A stretch of DNA of 7,945 nt from Selenomonas sp. (GTDB taxonomy: Bacteria; Bacillota; Negativicutes; Selenomonadales; Selenomonadaceae), in NCBI GenBank assembly GCA_003518745.1, contig DOYB01000017.1:2107-10051 (forward strand), read 5' to 3'. The notes below the pieces were generated by a model. That model saw only the letters and a program-made list of their open reading frames with translations, had not been told where the DNA came from and did not search any database. A program made the position numbers and the translations under genes. This document shows, in pieces, positions 1 through 6,105 of this stretch; positions within the stretch are counted from its first letter, which is position 1, and each line of letters starts with the position of its first letter.

Positions 1-1376
1 TTCTTGACTACATCTTCCTCATATTGAAAGCATTCCTTTGCGACATCGTTGCTCAGTATGAGCAGGCACAGGAGATTTGGGATAGCCATAAGGCCATTCA
101 TGGTGTCTGAAAGGTTCCAGACGATTTCTAGGGTTGTTGTGGCTCCCACAAATGTAATGAGGCAGAAGATGAATCTGTATGTGTAGATTACACGGCGTGT
201 CTTTACCAGATATTCAAGGGATTTCTCACCGTAGTATTCCCAGCCGAGGATAGTGGAAAAGGCGAATAGGCCAAGGGAAAGGGAAACGATATATTTCGCG
301 TATTCACCGAATACGGAGCTGAAGGCAAGAATAGTAAGCTGTGCTCCAGATACCAGCTTTCCCGTGACCGGATCTACGGTGCCAAGGGCGCCTGAGGAAG
401 AAATGACCAGACCTGTAAGCACGCAGATAATCATGGTATCAAAGAAGGTTCCGGTCATATTCACATAGCCCTGCCTTGAAGCCGTGTCTGTGCGGGCCGC
501 GGCAGCCGCGATAGGGGCGGAACCAAGACCTGCTTCGTTGGAAAATACCCCTCGTGCCACACCCCAGCGCATGGCTGTCAGCATGGAGGCGACTATGGAA
601 CCGCCAACGCCGCCCGCGACGGATTCAAAGGAGAAGGCCATTCGGAACATTTCAGCTACACCCGCGGGGATAGCCTCGAAGTTTACTACTATTACGATGC
701 ACGAAACCACGAAGTAAAAGGCAGCCATGCCCGGCACCACTATGCTGGAAACCTTGCCGATGCTACGTATGCCACGCATGATAATAAACAGGGACAGGAA
801 CACAAGCACGACTCCCGTCGCCCTTTCCGGTATGCCGAAGCTTGAAAGGAAAGCTGCTGAAATCGAGTTTGCCTGAGTCATATTGCCTATCCCGAAGGAG
901 GCAAGAACAGCGAAGAGAGCGAACAGGAAGGCCATGGTACGTCCAAGGAATTTGTTTTTAATTCCGTTTTTCATAGCATACATTGGGCCGCCGGCCATTT
1001 CATCCACGCTGTTGGTTTCACGATACTTTACAGCCAGTACGGACTCAGCGTATTTGGTGGAAAGCCCAAAGGCAGCGCTGATCCACATCCAGACAAGGGC
1101 TCCCGGGCCGCCCAGCACCATAGCGGTGGCAACGCCCACGATATTTCCTGTCCCCACAGTGGCGGCCAGAGCCGTCATCAGGGACTGGAAGGGGGAGATA
1201 TCCCCCGTGTGCTCGTCTTTTTTCTGCAGTATCATGCGAATGGCATAGCCCAGATTGATCCAGGGCAGAAACTTCAGGCGGAAGGTCAAAAAAATGCCCG
1301 TGCCCACCAGAAGAGCCAGCATGACGGGACCCCAAACGAAATCGTTGACGTCCGTAATCAGTTGGGAAAATTCCAT
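1..1376 (-). CDS. AgcS-family sodium:alanine/glycine symporter (3' end missing)
   Basis: Integral membrane protein that couples uptake of alanine, glycine or a similar small amino acid to sodium entry. Reading the minus strand from ATG 1376 gives 458 codons open to the left edge, so only the last part of the C-terminus is missing (family members are about 450-490 residues). It starts MEFSQLITDVNDFVWGPVML and has about ten hydrophobic segments. Residues 89-104 (GGPGALVWMWISAAFG) fit the sodium:alanine symporter signature except for Val in place of Phe. The conserved segment at about 277-287 (VFSNEAGLGSA) and the Asn-containing TVGTGNIVG at 73-81 are also present. The start is supported by AAGGAGG at 1384-1390, 7 nt upstream. 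It is transcribed divergently from the chemoreceptor gene, with its own promoter. The family is certain; the substrate (alanine, glycine or another amino acid) cannot be read from the sequence. Confidence 0.95.
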   Translation of the reverse strand, partial: MEFSQLITDVNDFVWGPVMLALLVGTGIFLTFRLKFLPWINLGYAIRMILQKKDEHTGDISPFQSLMTALAATVGTGNIVGVATAMVLGGPGALVWMWISAAFGLSTKYAESVLAVKYRETNSVDEMAGGPMYAMKNGIKNKFLGRTMAFLFALFAVLASFGIGNMTQANSISAAFLSSFGIPERATGVVLVFLSLFIIMRGIRSIGKVSSIVVPGMAAFYFVVSCIVIVVNFEAIPAGVAEMFRMAFSFESVAGGVGGSIVASMLTAMRWGVARGVFSNEAGLGSAPIAAAAARTDTASRQGYVNMTGTFFDTMIICVLTGLVISSSGALGTVDPVTGKLVSGAQLTILAFSSVFGEYAKYIVSLSLGLFAFSTILGWEYYGEKSLEYLVKTRRVIYTYRFIFCLITFVGATTTLEIVWNLSDTMNGLMAIPNLLCLLILSNDVAKECFQYEEDVVK

Positions 1377-1437
1377 AAAATGGCCTCCTTCTTCTCTTTT
1401 TCATATAACAAAAATGATACCTGATACCATAGCGAAA

Positions 1438-1466
1438 AGTATATAGCAAATCCGACGTATATGCAA
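1438..1466 (-). promoter_or_regulatory. Promoter for the AgcS symporter gene
   Basis: On the minus strand TTGCAT (1461-1466), a 17-nt spacer and TATACT (1438-1443) form a good sigma-A-type promoter. Transcription would start near 1431 and leave a leader of about 55 nt before the ATG at 1376. Within that leader there is a tandem 7-bp repeat, TGATACC twice at 1415-1428 on the plus strand, of unknown meaning. Confidence 0.55.
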
Positions 1467-1484
1467 GTTTTTGGGTTCTGCATT

Positions 1485-1494
1485 ATGTATACAT
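1485..1494. repeat. 10-bp perfect palindrome between divergent genes
   Basis: ATGTATACAT is self-complementary and lies about 20 bp upstream of the symporter -35 box, in the AT-rich region between the symporter and chemoreceptor genes. It could be an operator for either gene. A 10-bp AT-rich palindrome can also arise by chance. The rest of 1495-1560 is T- and A-rich tracts with no further recognisable element. Confidence 0.25.
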
Positions 1495-1564
1495 CCGTTT
1501 TTTCTTTTTTCGTTCAAAATTTCTCTGAAAATTAGCAGGAAAAATTTTTCTCATGTTGAAGTAG

Positions 1565-1573
1565 TGTTATTAT
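1565..1573 (+). promoter_or_regulatory. Possible extended -10 promoter for the chemoreceptor gene
   Basis: TGTTATTAT reads as an extended -10 element (TGn followed by TATTAT, 1568-1573), with only a T-run (TTTTTC, 1545-1550) at the -35 position. The AT-rich DNA at 1495-1550 could act as an UP-like element. A better -10 match, TATAAT at 1601-1606, is too close to the ribosome binding site and lacks a -35. No clear sigma-28 (flagellar) promoter was found. Confidence 0.35.
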
Positions 1574-1623
1574 ACCTCAAATCTCCGTCAGGGAAATCAT
1601 TATAATATACAGGGGGAATGTAT

Positions 1624-3351
1624 ATGCAATTTCTAAACAATCTCAAAGTAGCGTACAAGCTGACTATCATCGGGGTAGCGGCTTTCTTCGCTACGGTGTT
1701 CATCGGACTGATCGGGTATTTCGCCCTCCAGGAGGCGGGGGCGGAACTGGAGTCCATGTACCGGAAGAACGCAATGAGTCTCTACTATGTGGGACGCATC
1801 CGCTACAACCTCCGCTATTCCCAGATCCAGGCCAGCCTGCAGCCCTACACCATCGCGCCGGATCGCAAGCAGGATCGCATCACCAAGTTCGACACGGCCA
1901 TTAAGGAAGCTGACGAGGCCATGGCCGATTACGAAAAAATCGTCAAGGACGATCCCGACCTTTTCGCAAAGCTGGAGAAGGCCAGGAAAGAGTTCCCCGA
2001 GTACAAGAACAATGCGACGAAGCTCATGAACATGACCGCCTATGGGGAGGGCGTGGATGAGCGCGCCCCCATGAACTACTACCAGGATCACGTCATGCCC
2101 CATTCCGTCGCCGTCAACGCTCTGTTGGCAGACATCCAGCAGGAGAGCATGGATGATGCCGAGAAGGCCATGATCCGCAGCGAGGAGGATGTCAAAGCAT
2201 CCATCCGCAATATGACCTTGGTCTGCGTGGGCATCATCATCTTCCTGACCATCGTCATCTTCTTCGTCACCCAGGGCATCGTAACGCCTTTGAATCACGT
2301 CATGGAGATCTGCGGCAAGCTCCACAGGGGAGACTTCCGGGATGAACACCTCCACATTGACCGCATGGACGAGTTCGGCGATATGATGCATGTCATCGCG
2401 GATATGCGCGGCACCATCAACAAGCTCATGCGTCAGACCAGCATCACCACGGAGCAGCTGGCTGCCTCTTCCGAAGAGCTGACAGCCAGCGCCCATCAGT
2501 CCGCCCAGGCTTCCGAGCAGGTGGCTCAGTCCGTCACCAACTCCGCCAGCGCCGTTGTGGAACAGCAGCAGCAGGTGGGCGACGCCATGGATGCAATAGA
2601 TCATGCGCTGACATCCATCCAGCGCCTGAACGAGACAGCCAATCTGGTTGCCCAGAACGCGGATGCCGCAAGCCAGCAGGCTGTTTCGGGCAGCAAGTCC
2701 ATCGAGAGCGCGGTCAACCAGATCGTCAGCGTGGAGCGTATCGTTAACTCTTCTGCCGCAACCGTGGATAAGCTCGGTCAGCGTTCCAAAGAAATTGGCC
2801 AGATTGTAGAGACGATTTCCGGTATAGCGGAGCAGACCAACCTCCTGGCTCTCAACGCGGCCATCGAGGCAGCCCGCGCGGGCAGTCAGGGGCGCGGCTT
2901 TGCCGTTGTTGCCGATGAAGTCCGCAAGCTTGCCGAGGAATCTCAGGAAGCTGCGCAGCGCATTTCCAATTTGATCAAGGGTATTCAGACAGATACGGAC
3001 GAGGCTGTAAGCTCTATGCACGAAGGCAGCGTTGCCGTTAAGGAAGGTACACGCGCCGTGGAGCAGCTCCGCGATACTTTCAACGATATCCAGGCTGCTT
3101 CTAATGACGTGACCGATCGTGCCCACGATATGTCCAGGGATTTGGATACCGTCACCAGCGATACCAATACCATCAAGGACCGTTCGAATCGCATCTCCGC
3201 CAACAGCGCGAAGGTGTCCACAGAGATGGAGAGCGTATCTGCCGCATCTCAGGAGCAGTCGGCCTCGGCGGAGGAGATTGCGTCTGCCAGTGATTCCCTC
3301 GCGAATCTGGCTCAGGACTTGCAGAATTCTCTCCAGAAGTTCCAGTTCTAA
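1624..3351 (+). CDS. Methyl-accepting chemotaxis protein (transmembrane chemoreceptor)
   Basis: Membrane receptor that senses an extracytoplasmic signal and controls the CheA/CheW kinase array to steer motility. Numbered from the chosen ATG (575 aa): N-terminal membrane segment about 13-35; mostly helical extracytoplasmic ligand domain about 36-195, of four-helix-bundle type by length and helical character; second membrane segment about 199-220; HAMP linker about 221-273; and a long coiled-coil signalling domain to the end. The conserved hairpin tip is at about 401-434, with EQTNLLALNAAIEAARAG and GRGFAVVADEVR intact. Glu/Gln pairs in the flanking helices are likely methylation sites. The protein ends LQKFQF without a CheR-binding pentapeptide tether. 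ATG 1624 is preferred over ATG 1618 because AGGGGG at 1611-1616 lies 7 nt from the former and 1 nt from the latter. No che genes adjoin it, so it is an orphan receptor. The ligand is unknown. Confidence 0.95.
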   Translation: MQFLNNLKVAYKLTIIGVAAFFATVFIGLIGYFALQEAGAELESMYRKNAMSLYYVGRIRYNLRYSQIQASLQPYTIAPDRKQDRITKFDTAIKEADEAMADYEKIVKDDPDLFAKLEKARKEFPEYKNNATKLMNMTAYGEGVDERAPMNYYQDHVMPHSVAVNALLADIQQESMDDAEKAMIRSEEDVKASIRNMTLVCVGIIIFLTIVIFFVTQGIVTPLNHVMEICGKLHRGDFRDEHLHIDRMDEFGDMMHVIADMRGTINKLMRQTSITTEQLAASSEELTASAHQSAQASEQVAQSVTNSASAVVEQQQQVGDAMDAIDHALTSIQRLNETANLVAQNADAASQQAVSGSKSIESAVNQIVSVERIVNSSAATVDKLGQRSKEIGQIVETISGIAEQTNLLALNAAIEAARAGSQGRGFAVVADEVRKLAEESQEAAQRISNLIKGIQTDTDEAVSSMHEGSVAVKEGTRAVEQLRDTFNDIQAASNDVTDRAHDMSRDLDTVTSDTNTIKDRSNRISANSAKVSTEMESVSAASQEQSASAEEIASASDSLANLAQDLQNSLQKFQF

Positions 3352-3362
3352 AACCTAAAATT

Positions 3363-3406
3363 ACGGCGCGACTGTGATGAAAAGCAGTTGCGCCGTTACT
3401 GTTTTT
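3363..3406 (+). terminator. Rho-independent terminator of the chemoreceptor gene
   Basis: ACGGCGCGACTG (3363-3374) pairs with CAGTTGCGCCGT (3385-3396) over 12 positions, one of them a G-T wobble, around a 10-nt loop. It is followed by TACTGTTTTTAT. It begins 11 nt after the chemoreceptor stop codon. Confidence 0.85.
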
Positions 3407-3420
3407 ATATGTCATGTGCC

Positions 3421-3495
3421 GATGTCAATGGGCGTATTGGAGGGTTGGAATCCGCATTATCCTTAGGGACTGAAGATGTCAACGGGAGCATATCC
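3421..3495. repeat. Imperfect direct repeat upstream of the biotin operator
   Basis: GATGTCAATGGGCGTATT (3421-3438) resembles GATGTCAACGGGAGCAT (3475-3491). GCATTATCCTT at about 3454 is echoed by GCATATCCTT at about 3488. The repeat lies between the chemoreceptor terminator and the BirA operator. It may be the remnant of a short duplication. No function is visible, and no gene is seen in 3407-3574. Confidence 0.3.
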
Positions 3496-3500
3496 TTTAT

Positions 3501-3531
3501 TTGTCAACCTATTTTAACAAAAGGTTGACAA
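3501..3531. promoter_or_regulatory. BirA (biotin repressor) operator
   Basis: TTGTCAACC (3501-3509) and GGTTGACAA (3523-3531) are perfect inverted half-sites separated by 13 bp. The inner flanking T and A extend the symmetry to 10+10. This matches the known BirA operator pattern (half-sites like TTGTAAACC/GGTTTACAA in other bacteria). It lies directly in front of bioY-bioD and covers the -35 box of their promoter, so BirA bound to biotinyl-AMP would block transcription when biotin is plentiful. The site is identified by pattern and context; no birA gene lies in this window. Confidence 0.85.
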
Positions 3532-3553
3532 TTTACCCGCACTCATTTATTCT
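3525..3553 (+). promoter_or_regulatory. bioY-bioD promoter
   Basis: TTGACA (3525-3530, full consensus, inside the right operator half-site), a 17-nt spacer and TATTCT (3548-3553). The predicted transcript starts near 3560, leaving about 15 nt of leader with GGAGG at 3563-3567, 7 nt before the ATG at 3575. Confidence 0.8.
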
Positions 3554-3574
3554 GAATGTGTCGGAGGTGTGTTT

Positions 3575-4162
3575 ATGAAAAATTTGACAGCAAGGGAAAT
3601 GGTGCTTTGCGCCCTGTTCATAGCTTTGATTACGGCAGGAACCTTTGTGCGGATTCCCATGGGCGGCGATGTCTTTACATTGCAGTTTCTGTTTACCCTG
3701 TTGGCAGGGCTTGTGCTGGGACCACGGATTGGAACCCTCGCGGTGGGAGCCTACGTCCTCCTTGGCTTGGTTGGGGCTCCGGTGTTCGCGTCCGGCGGGG
3801 GACCCGGCTATCTGCTCGAACCTACATTCGGCTATTTGCTTGGCTTTATCCTGCAAGCCTATGTCTGCGGCAAGCTATCGCGCCGCTTGCGGGTACCGCG
3901 CATTATAAATTTCTTGGGTGTTAACCTCATTGGGATGGTTATAGTGTATCTCATTGGCGTCAACTGGTTTTATCTAGTCTCAAATTATGTCCTTGAGGCT
4001 CCCGTAGCGGCATGGACTGTCATTGTCTACAGCTGCGTTCTGCAAGCTCCTCCCGATATTCTTCTGTGTGTTATCTCGGCAGGTTTGGCTTTGCGGCTTC
4101 ACCATGCGGGAATCTGGTTTGGACAGGAAAACAATTCAAATGAAAGGACGGCAAGGACATAG
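3575..4162 (+). CDS. bioY: BioY biotin transporter, S component
   Basis: Small membrane protein (195 aa) that binds biotin as the substrate-specific subunit of an ECF-type vitamin importer. It works with a shared EcfA/A'/T energising module that is not present here. The chain is almost entirely hydrophobic with about six membrane segments. It carries the family's conserved features: a short N-terminal segment (LTAREMVLCALFIALI), then VRIP, the central glycine-rich loop GAPVFASGGGPGYL (about 66-79) and PTFGYLLGF. The length matches the family (about 180-200 aa). ATG 3575 is chosen over GTG 3569 because GGAGG at 3563-3567 is 7 nt from the ATG but overlaps the GTG region. The stop codon abuts the bioD start, so the two genes are co-transcribed and probably translationally coupled. 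A BirA operator precedes it. Confidence 0.95.
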   Translation: MKNLTAREMVLCALFIALITAGTFVRIPMGGDVFTLQFLFTLLAGLVLGPRIGTLAVGAYVLLGLVGAPVFASGGGPGYLLEPTFGYLLGFILQAYVCGKLSRRLRVPRIINFLGVNLIGMVIVYLIGVNWFYLVSNYVLEAPVAAWTVIVYSCVLQAPPDILLCVISAGLALRLHHAGIWFGQENNSNERTART

Positions 4163-4849
4163 ATGGGTAAATGCTTGTTTGTCACAGGAACGGGAACAGA
4201 CATCGGAAAGACCTATGTGACTGCGTTGATGGTAAAGAAGCTTCGTGCGTTGGGAAAGACTTCGGGCTACTACAAGGCAGCTCTGTCCGGCGCAGAGAGG
4301 GATTCCTCCGGGGGACTCCTGCCAGGGGATGCGGATTATGTGAGGAAGGTCGGCAACATCGGAAAAAGCGCTGTCCCCCTTGTGTCCTATGTTTATCCGG
4401 AGCCTGTTTCCCCTCATTTGGCGGCAAGACTCAATCAGCAGCCAATTTCTATGGATCGGTTGAACGCGGATTTTGCGAGAGCCAGGTCTTGCTTTGACTA
4501 TCTTACCGTAGAGGGCAGTGGAGGCATTGTCTGTCCCTTGCGTTGGGACAGGGAAGAGAAGTTTTGCCTGGACGATTGGATACGGCAGCTTGGTCTTTCC
4601 GTTCTGATGGTAGCGGATTCGGGGCTTGGCACTATCAACGCTGCCGTGCTGACCGCAGAGCATTTGCAGAAAATCGGCATCCCGCTAAAGGGTATCATAT
4701 TCAACCGCTTCCATTCCGGAAGCATAATGGAGAAGGACAATCTGCGCATGGTAGAAGAAATGACCGGTATCCCGGTCATTGCGAAAGTAACTGAAAACGC
4801 GACGGATTTGGAAATCGAGGCAGAAGAATTGGCAGCGCTTTATGAATGA
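4163..4849 (+). CDS. bioD: Dethiobiotin synthetase BioD
   Basis: Cytoplasmic enzyme that uses ATP and CO2 to close the ureido ring of 7,8-diaminopelargonic acid, giving dethiobiotin, the step before biotin synthase. The protein is 228 aa, the usual size. The P-loop GTGTDIGKT is at residues 9-17 (Lys16). YYKAALSG around Lys38 corresponds to the substrate-binding lysine region. EPVSPHLAA and the Mg/substrate motif EGSGGIVCPL follow in the expected order. GIIFNRF supplies the Asn near the adenine site. The ATG directly follows the bioY stop with no gap; AAGGA at 4153-4157, inside the end of bioY, is the ribosome binding site. bioA, bioB and bioF are not in the window, so the rest of the pathway lies elsewhere or the cell relies on imported precursors. 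Confidence 0.93.
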   Translation: MGKCLFVTGTGTDIGKTYVTALMVKKLRALGKTSGYYKAALSGAERDSSGGLLPGDADYVRKVGNIGKSAVPLVSYVYPEPVSPHLAARLNQQPISMDRLNADFARARSCFDYLTVEGSGGIVCPLRWDREEKFCLDDWIRQLGLSVLMVADSGLGTINAAVLTAEHLQKIGIPLKGIIFNRFHSGSIMEKDNLRMVEEMTGIPVIAKVTENATDLEIEAEELAALYE

Positions 4850-4873
4850 TTAGTTACTCAAAGAAACGCGGTC

Positions 4874-4902
4874 TTGACAGTGGAACTACGAAATGATACG
4901 GT
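4874..4902 (+). promoter_or_regulatory. Possible internal promoter for larE
   Basis: A consensus -35, TTGACA (4874-4879), is followed after 17 nt by a weak -10, TACGGT (4897-4902), with an upstream TG (4894-4895) that would make it an extended -10. It lies in the 100-bp gap between bioD and larE. No terminator hairpin is seen after bioD, so larE may be read both from this promoter and by read-through from the bio operon. Confidence 0.4.
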
Positions 4903-4949
4903 GAGGCTGTCATATATTATCATCAAAGCAACAAAATTGAGGGAGAGCT

Positions 4950-5768
4950 ATGAAGGACGAGCTGCATGAAAAACATGAGAAACTGAAAGAGAATTTGAGG
5001 GAAATGGGAAGCGTGGCGGTAGCTTTCTCCGGCGGGGTAGACAGCACATACCTATTGAAGGTGGCGCATGACACGCTGGGGGACAAGGCTGTCGCGCTGA
5101 CAGCCGCATCCGAGTTCTTTCCTAAGCGTGAGCTGGATGAGGCTAAGGCGTTTTGCGAGTGCGAGGGGATAAGGCAAATCATCTGCGAATCGGAAGAGCT
5201 ATCTATTGAAGGGCTCAGCCAAAATCCTAGGAACCGATGCTATCTCTGCAAGAAGGATTTGTTTCAAAAATTCATAAAAGTCGCGGGGGAGCAGGGGATT
5301 ATTCATGTAGTCGAAGGTTCCAACATGGATGACAATGGGGACTATCGTCCGGGCCTTCAGGCCGTGGCAGAGCTTTCTGTGAAAAGCCCTTTGCGTGAAG
5401 CGGGACTCTGGAAGGAAGAAATTCGAGCATTATCAAGGGAAATGGGACTGTCCACTTGGGAAAAGCCGTCCTTTGCCTGTCTTGCCTCGCGGTTCCCCTA
5501 CGGCGAAGCAATAACTAAGGACAAGCTCTCCATGGTGGAAAGGGCGGAGGATTTTCTGCTAAAGAGGGGATTCCGGCAGGTCAGGGTACGCATCCATGGG
5601 AATTTGGCGCGCATAGAGCTTTTGCCCGAGGATTTTACAAGGATTTTTGCCGATGGCCTGCGAGGGGAAATTATTCATGCCTTCAGGTCTTATGGTTTTC
5701 TATATGTCTCCTTGGATTTGGCGGGCTATCGTACCGGCAGCATGAATGAGGTTTTGGGGGACAAGTGA
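4950..5768 (+). CDS. larE: LarE, ATP-dependent sulfur transferase for nickel-pincer cofactor synthesis
   Basis: Cytoplasmic PP-loop enzyme that adenylates a carboxylate of pyridinium biscarboxylic acid mononucleotide and installs sulfur, making the thiocarboxylate ligands of the nickel-pincer nucleotide used by lactate racemase (LarA) and relatives. The 272-aa protein has the PP-loop SGGVDS at 27-32, NDENDYRPGL-like DNGDYRPGL at 128-136, KPSFACLASRFPYGE at 172-186, and the C-terminal RVRIHGNLARIEL and DLAGYRTGSMNEVL blocks. Cys97 and Cys100 (RCYLCKK) together with Cys177 form a three-cysteine set. As I recall it, the single-cysteine L. plantarum enzyme lacks the CxxC pair. Three cysteines are the hallmark of LarE proteins that bind a [4Fe-4S] cluster and need not sacrifice a cysteine; that assignment here is an inference. 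GAGGGAG at 4939-4945 supports the ATG. larA, larB and larC are not in this window. Confidence 0.92.
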   Translation: MKDELHEKHEKLKENLREMGSVAVAFSGGVDSTYLLKVAHDTLGDKAVALTAASEFFPKRELDEAKAFCECEGIRQIICESEELSIEGLSQNPRNRCYLCKKDLFQKFIKVAGEQGIIHVVEGSNMDDNGDYRPGLQAVAELSVKSPLREAGLWKEEIRALSREMGLSTWEKPSFACLASRFPYGEAITKDKLSMVERAEDFLLKRGFRQVRVRIHGNLARIELLPEDFTRIFADGLRGEIIHAFRSYGFLYVSLDLAGYRTGSMNEVLGDK

Positions 5769-5857
5769 TATGAATAATAAATTCCTAATTTTTTCATACT
5801 GCATTTTGGGTAATTGTGCGGTTTATGAAACGCCCGTGAGACGCCGAGAGAAATATG
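5769..5857. other. Intergenic DNA after larE, no convincing terminator
   Basis: An AT-rich imperfect inverted repeat spans TATGAA (5769-5774) to TTCATA (5793-5798), with inner AAATT/AATTT (5779-5783/5787-5791) around CCT. It begins at the larE stop codon and could weakly end larE transcription, but it lacks a GC-rich stem followed by a T-run. Nothing else is recognised before the small-RNA promoter. Confidence 0.35.
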
Positions 5858-5886
5858 TTGAAATGGTGAACATGGTATGCTATACT
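5858..5886 (+). promoter_or_regulatory. Promoter of the candidate antitoxin RNA
   Basis: TTGAAA (5858-5863), a 17-nt spacer and TATACT (5881-5886), with TGC directly before the -10 (extended -10). This is one of the best promoter matches in the window, yet no protein-coding gene follows on this strand before a hairpin at 5930-5970. That points to a short non-coding transcript starting near 5893. Confidence 0.75.
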
Positions 5887-5892
5887 GAGAGC

Positions 5893-5976
5893 GTAAAGTG
5901 ATAGGAACGATATCCACGTGATATCGCCGCGAAAGCCCCGGCAGGATTAGCTACCCTGCCGGGGCTTTCGTTCTGC
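5893..5976 (+). ncRNA. Candidate antisense antitoxin RNA (RNAII-like), about 80 nt
   Basis: Predicted from a strong promoter at 5858-5886 and a strong hairpin at 5930-5970; both ends are approximate. The RNA would have two hairpins. The first pairs CGATATC (5908-5914) with GATATCG (5920-5926) around the loop CACGT. The second is the 16-bp terminator. Its 5' part (5895-5928) is an imperfect direct repeat of 6086-6115, the antisense of the toxin's ribosome binding site, start codon and first codons. It can therefore pair with about 27 of 30 nt there, and its first loop (with the preceding C, CCACG) is complementary to CGTGG, which contains the toxin's GTG start. Its 3' end is also complementary to the toxin mRNA through the shared terminator. 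Length and layout closely follow RNAII of the pAD1 par locus. There is no expression evidence. Confidence 0.65.
5930..5970. terminator. Bidirectional terminator shared by antitoxin RNA and toxin mRNA
   Basis: CGAAAGCCCCGGCAGG (5930-5945) is a perfect reverse complement of CCTGCCGGGGCTTTCG (5955-5970), giving a 16-bp stem with a 9-nt loop (ATTAGCTAC). On both strands the stem ends in GGGGCTTTCG, so the hairpin has an A-rich base and U-rich 3' arm in either direction, though no long U-tract follows. It lies between two convergent transcripts. The loop contains YUNR-type sequence on both strands (UUAG and CUAA). Confidence 0.8.
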
Positions 5977-6012
5977 CTTCATCGGTTAGCTAGGCCGAAG
6001 AGAGGGCAGTGG

Positions 6013-6105
6013 CTACCTGTTGCCGAAAGAACGCAACCAGTCATAGATGAGGTTGGCTACCACGCCAGATACAACGCCTGCAACGAAAGTGATCGGAACG
6101 TCCAC
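6013..6105 (-). CDS. Small hydrophobic peptide, candidate type I toxin (Fst/Ldr-like)
   Basis: A 30-codon ORF (GTG start at 6105, TAG at 6013-6015). The peptide begins (M)DVPITFVAGVV and ends YDWLRSFGNR. Residues 5-20 are a single hydrophobic, Gly/Val-rich membrane segment after Pro4, followed by Trp23-Leu24 and a polar tail with Arg25 and Arg30. This Pro - hydrophobic Ala-Gly - Trp-(Leu/Trp) - basic tail plan resembles the Fst and Ldr toxin peptides, which insert into the inner membrane. Exact homology is not shown. GGAGGTGA (6111-6118) is an eight-base match to the anti-Shine-Dalgarno sequence, and its GGAGG core lies 8 nt from the GTG. An ATG at 6107-6109 opens only a 22-codon, non-hydrophobic frame. 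A dedicated promoter, a convergent antisense RNA and a shared terminator support a toxin. The function is inferred. Confidence 0.7.
   Translation of the reverse strand: MDVPITFVAGVVSGVVANLIYDWLRSFGNR

Noticed and set aside
1633..3126. Long open frame (497 codons) on the minus strand opposite the chemoreceptor gene
   Set aside because: It mirrors the codon pattern of a GC-rich coding gene. The chemoreceptor in the forward frame has full family motifs, and the reverse frame shows no recognisable domain or ribosome binding site.
3417..3500. Possible small gene between the chemoreceptor and bioY
   Set aside because: No frame with a start, ribosome binding site and reasonable length was found.
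4136..4663. 175-codon minus-strand frame opposite bioD
   Set aside because: It is a shadow of bioD, which has intact P-loop and substrate motifs; the reverse frame looks like no known protein.
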